From: Oidiodendron maius Zn
Taxonomy: Eukaryota > Ascomycota > Leotiomycetes > Myxotrichaceae
NCBI GenBank assembly: GCA_000827325.1
Contig: KN832884.1
Span: forward strand, 594,953-658,952
Length of the DNA stretch: 64,000 nucleotides
Direction of reading: 5' to 3'
Made by a program: the position numbers and the translations under genes. This document shows, one piece after another, positions 1 through 12,558 of the stretch. Under the pieces are notes generated by a model. It saw only the letters and a list, made by a program, of their open reading frames with translations. It ran no database searches and had not been told where the DNA came from. Position 1 is the stretch's first letter; each line of letters begins with the position of its first letter.

Positions 1-1329
1 TCATCGTCTGCGATATTGTCGTTACTATGGCATCTGCCTATCTGTAAGCTATTGTAGCCAGAAAAAGGAACAGGCTCCAAGTAAAGTATGATCGTTGTTG
101 TTTTGGTCACGACGCGCTGCCAGGTAAGCGACTGGTTGGACACCCGGTGTTAACGAGGCTCTCGAGTCATAAAAGGAGAATTTCTTCACGAAAATATGCC
201 GAAAAGCTTAATGACTTAGCCGACTGCTGCTCGCAAGAGCGCTGACTCTGATCATGGAGCATTTTTGCTCATGGAAGCCAAGGAGAGCGCCGAATTGCCG
301 AGTGAGACAACGCCAAAACACCTATGCTCTGCATCAAGTAGGGTACTTTGGAGACACTTGGTTCGTGCGTGTTGTACAAAATGACACGGTAGATACCACA
401 AATCAAAAAAGAATTAAGAGGTGGAATAAGATGCGACTTTCAAAGGGATAGGGTCGGGTTTTCCGCCTGGTTTTCCGGTACATGTTGTGGAAACGCGAGA
501 GTTTCAGGGCCCTGAAGAGTGTGCACTAGATTTTCTCATCCCATCATCCCTAGTGGTCTGATTTTATGCAGGAAGAGCAGAAGGCATAGAAACTGGGCGT
601 CTGGTACAGGTTTGTGGGGGTTTACTGAAGCAGGGAGCATGAAGTAGCCATCGGGATCTCTTCGTTGGTCACGTCATTGCTCTGCGAGAAACAGGGAAGA
701 AAGAAAGATGATAAGTGGATTCCGTAGCATTTCGATGCAACAACAGCAGTGCCTTCTCTGCCCTTGCCAGGGAATATATTGGTGGATAGTAAGCCAACTC
801 GAGGCTGGGCTAGCGGTTGCGAGTCAGCAAAGTATCGTCCGATGCTGCTCGGGGCGAGAGGACTAGCCGCTGGAGATCAAAATGATAAAACAACTCAAGC
901 CACTCATTGATGATGGTCTCACCGCTCTGATGTCCGCAGCAATAGGGGCCTTTGAGTGGCGGGAGGGAAGATACCACTTCGATCGTATCCCTTTTTATCC
1001 ACAGCCCTCTCTCGCTTCTCTATTCGGGCCCACCACCCCTAGGCTGCACACTTGCATTCTCAGTACAGCGCCAACGAGTACAGTTGGGATTCAAGTGCCG
1101 CACACGAGAGATAGGTAGAACTTTTCTCTCAGCATGCACAAGTATAAAGACTGTCGCCTGTCCGTTATCCTAGGATGTACTAGGTGTCCTTCGCTTTCTG
1201 ATAAATTACTGAACGAAATCGATACAAAGAGGTGGTCTATCTCACTCCATCTCCGCAACGTTTGCCGCTGCTTTTCGGATAGACGACTCTCTTTCGAGCC
1301 AACTTGATCTCCTACCACATCTCCTCGCG
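1..1329. other. gene-free stretch upstream of first zinc-cluster gene
   Basis: No open frame here resembles a protein I recognise; the short ORFs overlap one another on both strands and have no credible splice structure. The last 100 bases are the leader of the gene that starts at 1330. I see no repeat or RNA gene. Confidence 0.5.
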
Positions 1330-1981
1330 ATGCCGCTTTCAAAGTGCGACCAGTGTCGATCTCGCAAAAGAGAGGTAGGTATTTCTCCGATTTTGTGAGG
1401 AAAGGCAATGCTGATACATCAAGTGTGATCCGATCGATCGGGAGTGGCCCGGCGTGAAGTGCTATTACTGCGAAGACCACAACCACGAACGCTCAGTGCG
1501 GGCCTCCGAGTGGGATGGAATACGCATCGATCCGGCTGTCCTACTCCCATGTCAGGAGTTCATCTCTAGCACTGAGAATACCCACCTGCCTGACTCAAAT
1601 CACCACGAACAATCGTTTCAAGACACCTGGGATTGGGTTGAGGCCCAGCGAGCCAATTCTATTTTAGTCAGACTGGAAGCGGGCCCCCAGACTGATACTT
1701 CCAACCGTCAGAACGTTGGCAGTGACTTGCAGTCCTCTGCCATCACACTGGCTGGCGCAGAGAAGGGCGATCTCAAGGCCGTGGGTGGAGACAATGTGCT
1801 ATACGCCATGCCGGAGGAAGCCCTTGGATCCCAATATCAGTCCACGGCTATGGAGTACTCCGTTGAGCATGCCGTCGAAGACCGTGAGCCTCCCGCAAGC
1901 GCGGCGGATGGCCAGGAGAGCCGCAGCTCTCTCCCGAAATTGGCTGAAAACGACGGAGGAAACTGGGTCCAGGGAATCTGA
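1330..1981 (+). CDS. short Zn2Cys6 zinc-cluster protein, family member 1 (200 aa)
   Basis: Exons 1330-1374 and 1424-1981; the 49-nt intron starts GTAGGT and ends AAG. Joining them gives a zinc cluster at residues 6-31: C-DQ-C-x6-C-x11-C-YY-C, where the x11 contains the WPGVK motif. The sixth cysteine is not visible; His-rich residues (EDHNHE) follow instead. The start is the first ATG in frame, five residues before the cluster. Zn2Cys6 domains normally bind DNA, but no fungal_trans middle domain follows; the remaining ~165 residues are polar and low-complexity. Architecture, length and intron position match the genes at 5463 and 8546, so I infer one family. It could be a small nuclear regulator or a decaying duplicate; the target is unknown. 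Confidence 0.7.
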
Positions 1982-4900
1982 GGACTTTCCATCAAAACCT
2001 CATGACTATTTCGATTCATTTTCTTATCACTAAAGCTACGAGTCTGCTCGCCGTGTACGTGCGCCCATTGCCCAGAAGTAGGGTCGCTTTGACATGAGGA
2101 TGAACTGCTGGGAACTTGGTTACGCAAAAATACGATGCGGAATTTCGAATTTTCTGGCTCCCTGACGGCCTTTCTTTTATTCAAGTATAACATATAGGTG
2201 TTACACATGGTTAGAATGTGTTTGGATTGAACAACATGGGAGATGTGCTCAAACACGTTGGAGGCCATCACGGAATGAGGTTAGAGGCTTGGTTAGCGCG
2301 CAATTTCAAGATCCAAATCGTCGGGTTTTCAGCCACTCACCTTCCTTCTGATGCATGCATCTTGTGCATATAATTCATAACAATAGCTGAGGTATAGTCG
2401 ACTGCCACAGGCTGAAGGCTCGCCAAGGTCGTATACATTGGGATACATGTTGTCGAACGAACTCCTTTGCAGTTCCTTGATATTCTTTACTTCGCAACCA
2501 CACTGAAGGACATGAATCGGTTGAGCAATGCATTATATTATGAAGCTATGTATGACCGGAATATCGAGAAGGATTCCGTTGTGATCTGAAGCAGCCTGAG
2601 ATGTGTCTGTGAACTAGCAAACAGTTACCTATGAATTAGCGCAAATAGCTTTCTCCGCTGCGGGCCGTTCCCGCTACTCGTTTAGCGTCAATCTAGGCCC
2701 TAGCCCATACTCTCGGCTTCATACCTTTGTGTCCAGATCTATCGATTTAATTAAGAGAAAGTCCTATCATAAACTGCCTAAGAAACCAACTGCGATGAAT
2801 TTCGGGAGGGAGATTGACCTGTCTACAATGGTGCGACTGAGAATAGCTACCATGGGTCTCTTTAGTCAGATATATTCCCAAAGATATATGGAAAATAATA
2901 CGATAATGCCAGTAAAATGCAGCAAAGCGATAAATTACGAGCTGGATGCCTATATTTGGGCGTAGGCTAAGATTTACAATGGGATACCAGCGTAATTATT
3001 TCATACGATACCAATATTTAACTAAATACTAATAAACTCTAGAATATGGCTATCCTTAGAAGGCCGACATCACCTGGGATGTAGTTGGCAGCTCTGTACA
3101 GTGTTAATATCTTTCTGTTGTTCCTAAATTCAGCAAAAAGATGAATGGCGATTTCGCGTCTTGAATTTAGGTTGAACAGAGATGTGGACCGTGATATGAG
3201 TCCAGAGGTTGTAGCATCGCAAAGATAGCCTCAAGAGCAGAAGTCCAAAAGGTTGACTTCGCATGAACGAGATGTCGTTACTGAAGTTAAGGCCTAAAAT
3301 GCCGCTAGCATCAGAGCTTAGGACTTCACCTTACAGCATCGGTACAGCGTTATGCCGCCTTCTCGCCTACGTGTATATGGGCATGCTTCAGTACCCCGGC
3401 ACAGTATAGCTAAAGCTAGAGATCTTTCGTCTCATTACTAAGCCCATGCTCAAGGAACGTTCATTTTGTGCGATAACCTTTAGAGAGCAGAGATTTTATG
3501 CTTCTTGTGGGTCATGGTATATCGAAAAATACCAGTCTTCTCTCAAATGCAATAATGCATCAGTTACCAACATCAGGAACAGAGAACGTTGTAAATTAAG
3601 GTGCGCTGATCAAGTAAATTACCTGGGTATCTGCGTGCCCAGCCGCGTGTGAAAAATTTTATCTCTGTCCTCTTGTGGTGCGGTGCGTGGGGTGCCTTCC
3701 AAGGCTTCAGGATGGGGCGGAAACTTGGAGGGAAGGACGACAAGTACAGACTCTTTTCTGCCCGGAACAAGAGTATCAACGTTATAGTACCTAATAGTGA
3801 TTGCAAATACAACATATATGTTCTCCAGATTCTCAACACACGCCAGTGTACCCGCCCACCAATCACTATTATGTTTTAAAACGCCGTAGCCGCATCTTCA
3901 TCATGTATACTATGCTAACAACAACTCTCAAATATAGGTAGGTATATTATTTGGCATGTAATAACGCCTGGGAGTGGCTTCGAAGTCGTTAAGTCTCTGG
4001 TAGGCTCGCACTTGAGGATGTAGAGAGGCCTTGACGCAGTGGAACTGACATTTTGCAGGTTATTCGCATAGATCGAGTCGAAGTCGTTGACACAGATGTC
4101 CTTTGGGGTCTCTGATGCATTCATCAACATAGCCGTCATGTAAACAACTATTGTAGGATGTTGCCTACTTCCTCTGGCCAGAGGCTGTGATTGGACATGT
4201 CGCTGGTGTTTTGTTGTCTTAAGTTTGACGATGTGACGCGAAAAGAAGACGCGAACTTGTCTCAACTACCTCGTGACAAGGCTGCGACAGAGCGCGTAGA
4301 TGTGAACTAAGAATAACATTGTCCCAAATATTATCGTGTTAGAGCTGGACTCTCTCTATAAGAGTGCAGGCTAAGATAATGTCTAGTGTTGGTCGAGATC
4401 TGTTGACTTACCAAAGGCGGCGGCCCCATATTTCTCCTGAAAATAGCGCGATTAGGCCAAAACAGCACCGTCTCCTGCACCAGGCAGAGAGTATTAGTGT
4501 TGATTCCACACCTCACCGGCATTTATGATAGATTTGAGGAGATATCTACCACATTCAACCATCTCAGTGTCATTTCTCGGTTCGTATGATTGTTCTGCAG
4601 CAGGCTTTGAGCCTTTGGGCCGGCCTGTGTTAAAATTTACCGCCGAAGAGTTCCTGGTAATGGATGCCGTGCCTCAGAGAGGGGTGGGAGAGGGAAACGG
4701 AATAGGCAGTCGAAGAGGACTGGAGAATATGGTCCTGTATTATGCAGTACACGCAAGCCGGCAGAGATTTCCTTGTTTCCGCCAGCCACCAACACATCTC
4801 AGGCGAGAATGATATGACTATGAGGCATCCTAGATCAAAAATTCGTTCAATACATCACAAATTACAGCATCTGAAACCCCTCTTCCTTGCCCGGCCAGCG

Positions 4901-5462
4901 AATTATTGGTTGTGAGGGCTGAAAATGCAGGGGATAAAAGGCTCAACTTCCATGTTTGGACCTTTCATGCCACCCATCCACCCTGCTGCCAATCCGATAA
5001 TAGCGGCCAAAGACTAAAAGAGGATCTGACCGCCGTAAATCCCGCAGATATTACCTCTACACCGCTTGCTACTCGCAAGTTGTGATGAATATCACTGGTG
5101 GGGCGCTGTTGAGCCTCAACTTCCGCCATTCTGTGAATTCCCGTCTTGCTTACACGGCCCCATTTCTAGCTATCATTCTGATATGTCTCCTGCAAGTTAA
5201 GTGCAAGGCTCATTAATGTAATACGAAGCAAGACGAGAAGCGGCAAGGGAAGAGGAGAGATCCTTTGCTGCGTTGAAAGCATGCAAATATGTCTTTCCTG
5301 CCCTTTTTGAGATTCTGTACATCCCCTCTCATTTCACCCTTCAATTCCTAGGCTCATCACTACCCATTTAGATACTTGCTCTCAAGTCTTTTCAGTCCTA
5401 TAATACTCACTATTGTCTCAGAGTCCTGCGCCTAGTCGAGTGTCCAGGTATTTCACCTCGAC
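1982..5462. other. gene-poor stretch of 3.5 kb
   Basis: It holds AT-rich patches (around 2980-3060) and short overlapping ORFs on both strands. The longest, 116 aa on the minus strand at 3915-4265, has protein-like composition in its second half but no recognisable domain, so I do not call it a gene. The last ~160 bases are pyrimidine-rich, as in many fungal promoters and leaders, and lead into the gene at 5463. Confidence 0.45.
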
Positions 5463-6198
5463 ATGCCTAAGATACTGCCGTGGAAAATCTGTGATCCATG
5501 CCGAGACCTCAACATAAAGGTGCACTCTCCATCCTTCCTCTTGGCAGAAGTGTTGATGCTGATAATTGCAGTGCTATCCTGCTAGAAACAAATGGCCTGG
5601 TCCCAAATGCACTCCCTGTAGGGACCATGGCCGCCTCTGTTCTAAACCTCGCAACACTCACGACCATCCTGAAGTTAACGAGATGATGTTTCCGCTTCAA
5701 GAGAAGAGCACGACGGCATCCCCAAGTCCGATAGCGGAAAATGTCGAAGGCGTACAATATGGCAATATGCCCGAGACAAACACACCGGTGTGGGGGAACG
5801 AGAGGTTGGAGGCAACCAGGTCTTCGCCTCGGTCTTGGGGAGATCTGACGATGCCTTCTGCTGACGGCTACGAAGGTGCTATCCTCAACGCTTCCTACTC
5901 TGTGCCTACTTCATCTAGATCTGGAGCGAGCCATTTGGATACAGCTCGAAGTGGCCAAATGCAACGTCATGTCCAGCGACGCGTCCACACAAGCCAACCT
6001 GCATCTTTGCCATTTCAATGCCTAACGGACACGCAAACCGCTCCATCGCAGTCCGCTCGGAATACGACGGGCGCGCTTGGAAGAGAGGGCATGGTCGCCA
6101 GATCGGCCAGCAGCTTGGCCGCTGCCAACAGGATGGTCTACAGGGATTCATTGGCTGATGTCACTGAGGAGGATGATGGGTTTTATGACCAGGAATAG
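5463..6198 (+). CDS. short Zn2Cys6 zinc-cluster protein, family member 2 (227 aa)
   Basis: Exons 5463-5519 and 5572-6198. The 52-nt intron starts GTGCAC, ends TTGCAG and contains a GCTGAT branch-like site. Splicing restores a complete cluster at residues 10-42, C-DP-C-x6-C-x11-C-TP-C-x6-C, with the WPGPK motif before the fourth cysteine. The intron falls immediately before the third cysteine in phase 0, as in members 1 and 3. The tail of ~180 residues is Ser/Thr/Arg-rich, probably disordered, and ends with an acidic stretch (TEEDDGFYD). No fungal_trans domain is present, so this would be a zinc-cluster-only DNA-binding or accessory protein. The family assignment is firm for the domain; its role is unknown. 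Confidence 0.75.
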
Positions 6199-8545
6199 GG
6201 GGAGATGACACTGGACTGATTGGATAGAAGTCCGTAAAAGGCGGAAAGGAGCGATCGAAATGGTCAGATATGGGATGGATGTCTGGTTGATTAGGGCACG
6301 AGCAGTATTTCACATCACGTCGTCTAGTCGGGGTTGCTGCAAGAAATCACCAAAATCAACGACACCAGCCTGATCGAGAATCAGCTGTGGTTTGCTGCAT
6401 GATTCCCCCAGGATCTCTCAGCGCATGTGATTCCGTACTCCAAGACACGAAAGTTCTTGCGGCGTCATCACGGCCCAAGGATATATGTTGCTTATTGCGA
6501 CGTCGGTGATCTCCTCCTTGTAGAGAACCCGCCATTCTACGCTTGTGATCCGAATTGCCGCTGCAGCCTACACGAATTATAAGGATGGATCTGCAAGATA
6601 TAGTTGGACGCGCACATATATAAAACCACTGTTACTGTATATACCACGTCCTCGCACGAGTGACATGGCTAACCAGGGGGGCATGCAGGGTGTGGCGTTG
6701 TCCTGGATCTGTCGAACTCCGCACTGTTTCCAGGGCTACTATCTCGGCAGACTTACCGCTTCTTACTCTACAGCACTAAAGACCAGGGGGCGGCCTGCAC
6801 AGCCCTTCTCCCCCTCGCCCTGCCCGCCCATCATTTTTTGTTTTGTTTTCTGGGCAAAAGGGTTGGGCTGGGGCTGCTCGAGTGTGGCTGCGAAGTATAG
6901 GCGTATGGGAGTATGGGAATCTGGCACCTGGGATTGCCTCCGGGGTAGCGATGATCTGCGGATTTCGTGGTGTACAGAATGAGTCCAGCACGCAATTTGG
7001 GCCGCCGCAAGAACGCTGGAAGTAGAGCGTGACAATATCTCGGTCAAGTTGACATGAGGCGTCTCTCGATGTTCTCTGCCGTCCCCCGCAATACACTAAG
7101 CTTGGCTGTATGAAGACTGCAATGCCTTGTCACTATGGGACAGCAGTGACTTAGTAATGGCAATTAACACCCTCACTTTCTCCATAGGGGCCGGGCCACG
7201 TCTGAACAAGTACCACGGAATTTCCGGAATCCACCTCAGCCTTGCAAAATTTGCTTCTCGGTGTCCTTAAAAAATATAGTTAGCTCAGGCGGGGCACAGA
7301 CCCTTACCCCTGAATTTGGCGAAATCCTGTCAGGCCCTTCAACGCACGAACTATTTCATTTTTTCTCCAGTGGAGCTAAAATCCCACTCCCACTCCTTCC
7401 CCAGGAGCCTGTGCAGTGACATTACAGTAAGTACTACTGTACTAGGCATACCTTATATCCCTAGCCCTGTAGGATTGCTATTGGATATACCCCCCGGGAG
7501 ATTATACTATAGCCCTGGGCAACCCCTATATAGCACATTCGCCTTGGCCAGGTATTTGCTGCCGCATGTCAGACTCAGATTCTATGCATATTCGACAAAA
7601 AGCCATGAAGAGAGTCACTGCCAGCAGCGCCCCGTGTCTGCCGGGATTGGGGCTACCTGTACTGGTGAGGACAGTCGTAGCCAACCAAAGCAATGGATGT
7701 TCCCCAGCGGCGGATCGCACATGTACCTCCGGGCTAGAGACCAATGGCGCCTGGGAGGGGGGGGCGGTTCCAACACTCACGCAGCGAGAATTGATTATTG
7801 GCGATGATGATCATTCCATCCCACGGAGCGAGATTGGGCTTGCATTCCCGCCTGCAACACACAAGTCTGTGTTGGCCAATTCCTGATGTCCATCCGTCCA
7901 AAAAGGCAGGTGCGTCTCGGGAACCGTTCGATGCCCTTCCGTGGCCATGTTGTGCTTCACGTCGACGGGAGCATCCTTGAACCCACGCGACAGCGAGACT
8001 TGGAAATCATTTCACCGCCATGGTCGTTCATAGGACTATCACTTGGAAAATTGTCGACCTGCATATGCCTGTAGTACTTCGCCTTTTATCTCCTTATATG
8101 ACTACCTCCGGAGCGCCATACTCGGGCCAGGTTTCCTGCGACGCCGTGAGATCTACCCTTCTACGGAAATGACCAGTCAGCTGCAGGATCCTCCCCGACG
8201 CAGCTCTTGCTGGTGTTTTCCGCCCCCAGGACACGAGTTCGCATAATACGATAGAGACGCGAAACAACTAGGTAGGGACTTTGTGCGCCGTGCATGGCAT
8301 CTCAAGCCCGCAATACATGAAAAAAAAAAAATTGAAGGCCATGTTCCGTATACACAGGCCCAAGGACGACTTGCCTGCGTATAAAAGCTCCTGGCGTCCA
8401 CTTCCTGAGAAGCTTTTGCCTTCGTCTTTCAAAAGCAAAGTAGTTACTCTCTCATCGGCCGCTGGTAACTCCTTTTGTTTTCGTTTCAATATTCCAAACC
8501 CTCCTTTTTGCACATTAAATTTGCTGCCCAGAGCTTGACCATACA
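6199..8545. other. gene-poor stretch of 2.3 kb
   Basis: Only short overlapping ORFs are present. A stretch near 7610-7650 weakly resembles the first exon of member 3 around its CQQ cysteine codons but cannot be joined into a cluster. A run of ten A's lies at about 8321-8330. The region just before 8546 is the leader of the next gene. Confidence 0.4.
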
Positions 8546-9276
8546 ATGTCAGCGTCAAGTCCGAATATTTCTCAGAGACCGGCAGAGAGGCGCTATCTGA
8601 AGTGCCAGCAATGCCGCCGTGGCAAGAAAAAAGTACAGAATGAGGCTTCAACCCTCGAAAATAAAAGCGCTGATGTCCACAGTGCAAGCCAGCTGATCGG
8701 ATTTGGCCCCAAAAGTGTAACCTTTGCATCCAACGTAAATTTCCCTGCTCCGAGCCATGTTTTGCAAGCGATGAACAGGATGCTCACTCGGCCATCCTTC
8801 AAACACAACACCAACCTGAGAGATCTTCTTCGAGCCCGCAAGCGACCATATTCCAAGGCATACCAGACACTGTAGAGGCGTTAGGCATGTTGAAACAGAA
8901 CTGTGCTCGTATTAGCAACATTGTGACAGCGATCGAAAATAGCACTACTGCCCATGAACATGCAATCGACGACATGCAACACACCGCGACATCTTCAATA
9001 ACATCTGGAATGAATGATCCAGTGTCATCGGCCTCGCTCATTACCCTTCAACAGGCATTGGAGCTCAAATGCGTGGGCTCAGAGATACAACGATTAATCC
9101 ACACAGCCACTATCGGGATCGATACTCCAGTCGATAGTCCGGCCGTGCAGGATCATGATGCTTTCATGAGCAGCGCCACTGCCAGCAATGCCGAGGAAGA
9201 TCAGGGGGAATTTGGTGGTCTCTTTTCAGAGGAGTCTGAGGATCTTCACTCTGCATTTAATCCGCAGTACAACTAG
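8546..9276 (+). CDS. short Zn2Cys6 zinc-cluster protein, family member 3 (226 aa)
   Basis: Exons 8546-8632 and 8683-9276, joined across a 50-nt phase-0 intron (GTACAG...CACAG). The spliced protein has an intact cluster at residues 20-49, C-QQ-C-x6-C-x10-C-NL-C-x6-C, with RIWPQK before the fourth cysteine. The basic RRGKKK between the second and third cysteines is typical of DNA-contacting zinc clusters. A C-terminal region (about residues 95-170) with the core ITLQQALELKCVGSEIQ recurs in the copies at 13409 and 15971. It is probably a helical pairing or dimerisation segment (inference). The tail is acidic. There is no fungal_trans domain. It is the best-preserved member of the group that shares this C-terminal region. 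The 3' flank starting at its stop codon is duplicated at 17420. Confidence 0.78.
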
Positions 9277-9415
9277 ATGCGCCGGCTTTCTATTTACGTC
9301 AACTAGATGCTAGCTGCCGACATCGTCTAAAAGTATAAATTTGATTTTGGGCCCACGTGCCTCTCCTATCCTAGGAATATGAAGAAGTCTATCCTGTTGT
9401 GAAACCTTCGGTGCT
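9275..9415 (+). repeat. duplicated 3' flank, copy A
   Basis: This stretch begins at the stop codon of the 8546 gene and matches 17420-17573 along its length with scattered substitutions. Shared words include TCTAAAAGTATAAATTT and GGTGCCTCTCCTATC-like blocks. It is non-coding and appears to have been copied with a family member. The far edge is not sharp. Confidence 0.7.
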
Positions 9416-10584
9416 AGCAATGAATCAGGCCTCGAGTAGTAACTCCCTGGCGACCCCAGCACATGATTAGGACGAACATATCATAATCAACCTTGAATGA
9501 ATATTTCAGTGTGCAGTAGTGGTTGTCGCATTCAAGTGAAGTTTCGCAGGTTGTTTTCCCATGTATTGAAACCTAGTTTCAGGGCATTTTTGTGGTGGTC
9601 TGTACCCGTGTCTGACCCATACGAGCAAGCATACGAAAGATATTCAGCACATGAAGATCAATATTCTTACTTTCCAGCCACAAAAACCTGCAAAGCATGG
9701 CTAGTCTTCAAATTCAAATGCCAAGTCAGAGCAAAGCAAAGGAGATTGGCAACCTCGCTACTGTTGATGCAGTTGTTAAGTCTGGGTGTCTTCCATAGAA
9801 TCATTACCAGGATACAGATCTAACAGATTTTGTGCTTTTGTCAACTCCTTTCTTTTTTCTCTGAATGAGACCATCATGACAGGATAATCTTCAGATAATC
9901 AACATCACTCGATCGGTTATTGACCGACCGTGCAGGTGAAGAGGCGCATCTTCACCTGCAGTCCCTTTCCTGGCACGATTTGAAGCACTATATCGTTCTA
10001 CATGTGGAAAAAATGGAGGTTTGATGGAGAGCCATAATGGCGACGGTTGTTTTTCTCAACACTTGAAGATTTTGTATGCATTTGTTTAGTTTTCTCCAAT
10101 CTAAATTTGGCACGGATATGGTTTTCGTTGTAGATTTCTGCTTCTGGAATGTCATATCCTTCGGCAGGGTGATTGATCCCGGCTTCTGATAGTTCTCCAG
10201 AACGAGGAGACAATCATCCACTAGGACTTGCCCCATCATAAGTTGCCTGCAATTTTTTATGGTAATTAAAGTTTTAATGGTAGAAATTATCCCCTCGCCA
10301 CGAGCTTTTACTTCTTTATTTCAGATTTTTCTCGGTCGAGTACTGTTTGCGTTGTAGACAGCGCGGCTGAAGATTGGGCAAGGAGCATGGGATGTCTCGA
10401 AGGAAAAGATTGGATGAGCATGTTCAGAAGGATAATCTTGATATGAGAAGATCATCAAATATTGTCTGAAATTTGGAAATGGCATGCACCGTAAGGGAGG
10501 CCATTGTTATCATCTGTATAGGATGGTTGCGTGACTTCCTCAGACATGGACGGCGCCGTGGATTCGAATGAACAGCCAGCATTA
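9416..10584. other. intergenic stretch with a perfect hairpin
   Basis: No convincing gene. It contains the 12-bp hairpin at 9931-9960 listed separately. The minus-strand ORFs around 9988-10239 have no recognisable domain. Confidence 0.4.
9931..9960. repeat. perfect 12-bp inverted repeat (hairpin)
   Basis: TGCAGGTGAAGA and its exact complement TCTTCACCTGCA are separated by six bases. No coding gene is adjacent. It could be the end of an old element, a terminator-like structure or chance. Confidence 0.6.
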
Positions 10585-11005
10585 AACGTGGATCAGTAGC
10601 CGAAAACCACCAGAACTCACCATTTTGACTATTAGTTATTTGACTTAAACCTAGCTATAAATTATAAAAGACTGCATTATTCAAAACGAATTTTACTTTA
10701 AATTAAATGTTTAATTATTATTTTAGGAATTTAATTACACACTATGGAATTATAGGGTATTTAATTTCTATACATTGTAAAATTACCAAAACTATACAAA
10801 AATTAGCCAACTTTACTGTAGACTTTATAAAACTCGTTATTATTTATCCTTTAACAAGAACATTTCTAGACAGATTTTATATAAAAAAAAATAAAAGAGT
10901 AAATTTAATGTACTCTATAATATTAGATTTATATTAATAATAGAGGGGTGTGGTGAGTTCTTTAAAATGAAGAGTTTTGGTAGTTTTCGGCTACTGATCC
11001 ACGAA
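10585..11005. mobile_element. AT-rich MITE-like element with 43-bp terminal inverted repeats
   Basis: The left arm (10587-10629) and the reverse complement of the right arm (10961-11003) agree at about 37 of 43 positions and share the perfect core CGTGGATCAGTAGCCGAAAA. A TA dinucleotide lies just outside both ends, compatible with a Tc1/mariner-type target duplication. The ~330 bp between the arms is strikingly AT-rich compared with both flanks. Its only open frame (76 aa, rich in Ile, Leu, Lys and Asn) has no transposase features, so I read it as a non-autonomous element. The strong AT bias could come from repeat-induced point mutation. Some differences between the arms are C-to-T or G-to-A transitions, which fits but does not prove this. 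Confidence 0.7.
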
Positions 11006-12384
11006 TAATGGCGCAAACTCATACATGAACACCGAGAGTGTCGAGCAAGACAGAAATGTTTGGTTGTCCTTCCTACGCGTTTGATAGATATCGGAAAGCA
11101 TCTAGACGTCCTCCTTACATGTCAGCAGCCACACCCACAGCAAGACGGCCAAATGGATTACCCGTAGCTGTTGCTGGGGTGGAGCAAGTCCGATTTTACT
11201 TGCAGCAAAACATCCTTTACTAGCCTGTGTAATGGACGACCTCTCATGGGCTTCCCCCGTACACACCCTCATGCTATTATTGCAACAAGTCATGGTACGT
11301 ACGCAGATCACTCCGACTGATCTGACCCATGAGGCATGACCCCGACCAAGGACAAGGATAGATAGGCCCTCCCGGTAACCAAGTTCCGAGTCCTTCTGTC
11401 TGCGAAGGTGGCTCGTCTTAACTTTCCCTAGCGTTGAGTTGTTTTCCTCGGCCCACTTTCTCTCTGCATGGAAGGCGAGCCACGTCTGGACAAGCCTCGA
11501 AAATTCCTGGCTAGCCTATTCTACAGGCGACTTCGAGTCGTCGGGCCCTCGGGTTTCTGCTCTCTGCGCCAGAACGATCAGACGACGCAATTCACGCAGG
11601 CAGCGCAATTCTCCCATTGCATAATGTCAGGCTGGCAAAATACTCGGCATGCTAGGTAATCCGTCAAATTTTAGCCCTCCTGTTCTTAAAAACACGCCTA
11701 TTTCTATTGCGTTTCTGGTTCGAGAACTTCATAAATGGTAAATACATGTTGGCAAAGCTTGTTCTCAGAATTCTAGACACAATATTGTAAATGCACTGTA
11801 ACGAGCCATGACTGACGGAGTTCACACTACATCGAGCTATTTACGTCAAGCCCAGGCATGTTTGTTCGAATCGAGAAGGCTGGAGATCGGATGTCAGGGA
11901 GAGGCGTTCCAGATCCCAGAATCCCACGGAGATGCTTTTTTATAAACTAATTTCATCCAATTAGCTTTGTTCTGGCAATAGTTCACGCCTCAACAGTTGC
12001 TGACGGGGCTTAGGCACACCACTGCCTGCATTGTTGCAGAAAATCAGTTACCTTGCAAAAAAGAAAGGGCTTGTTTCAAATCGTGGTTGTCGATCTGTTT
12101 CTAGCCAGAGGGTGCATGGAATCACTGACCCATTCCTTGGGCAGGCGTTAGTACCGACCCTGTAGCTCTTCGCTTCAGGGGGTCCTAGATACCAAGTATG
12201 CCTCGTCCTTGGGGGGCTGTCTGTCCCTGCAGGGACGGCAATTCTACCTGGCCAGAGCGACAAAATGCCCGAAAGGAGTAAGTAAGCCCGCAAATCTGCC
12301 CTCTACTCCCAGACTTTTCGCCCAAACTTACTTTTTTCCCAGCCTTCTTCGCATCTCTCGCCACTCTCACCCTTGTACTCCCCT

Positions 12385-12475
12385 TGTGACTTTTTCGACC
12401 ATTGTGACTTTCTCGACCATTGTGACTTTTTCGACCATTGTGACTTTTTCGACCTTTGTGACTTTTTCGACCTCC
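12385..12475 (+). repeat. 18-bp minisatellite, about five units
   Basis: The unit GTGACTTTTTCGACCATT is repeated about five times in tandem, with single-base variants (TTTCTCG, CCTTT). Because 18 is a multiple of three, the array is open in several frames and creates artefactual ORFs rich in Thr/Phe or Asp/Phe/Cys. Confidence 0.85.
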
Positions 12476-12525
12476 TCGTCACCCACCCCTACACCCAGAA
12501 GGCTTCCTCCTGCCGTGGAATTGGA

Positions 12526-12558
12526 TTAATCGCCGGCTCGCTACACCGGCCGGCGATT
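12526..12558. repeat. 11-bp perfect inverted repeat
   Basis: TAATCGCCGGC is followed after about 11 bases by GCCGGCGATTA, with a third partial GGCGATTAC copy just downstream. It is GC-rich and compact; the function is unknown. Confidence 0.5.

Noticed and set aside
7566-7886. Possible further zinc-cluster copy
   Set aside because: A short stretch resembles the CQQ region of the 8546 gene, and CSPAADR recalls the start of its second exon. No intron can join them in frame, and the remaining cysteines are missing.
10540-10580. tRNA-like GATTCGAAT word
   Set aside because: No acceptor stem or A-box could be found around it. No tRNA or rRNA gene was recognised anywhere in the window.
10707-10937. 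76-aa AT-rich ORF inside the inverted-repeat element
   Set aside because: Its composition simply reflects the AT bias, and no transposase or homing-endonuclease motif is visible.
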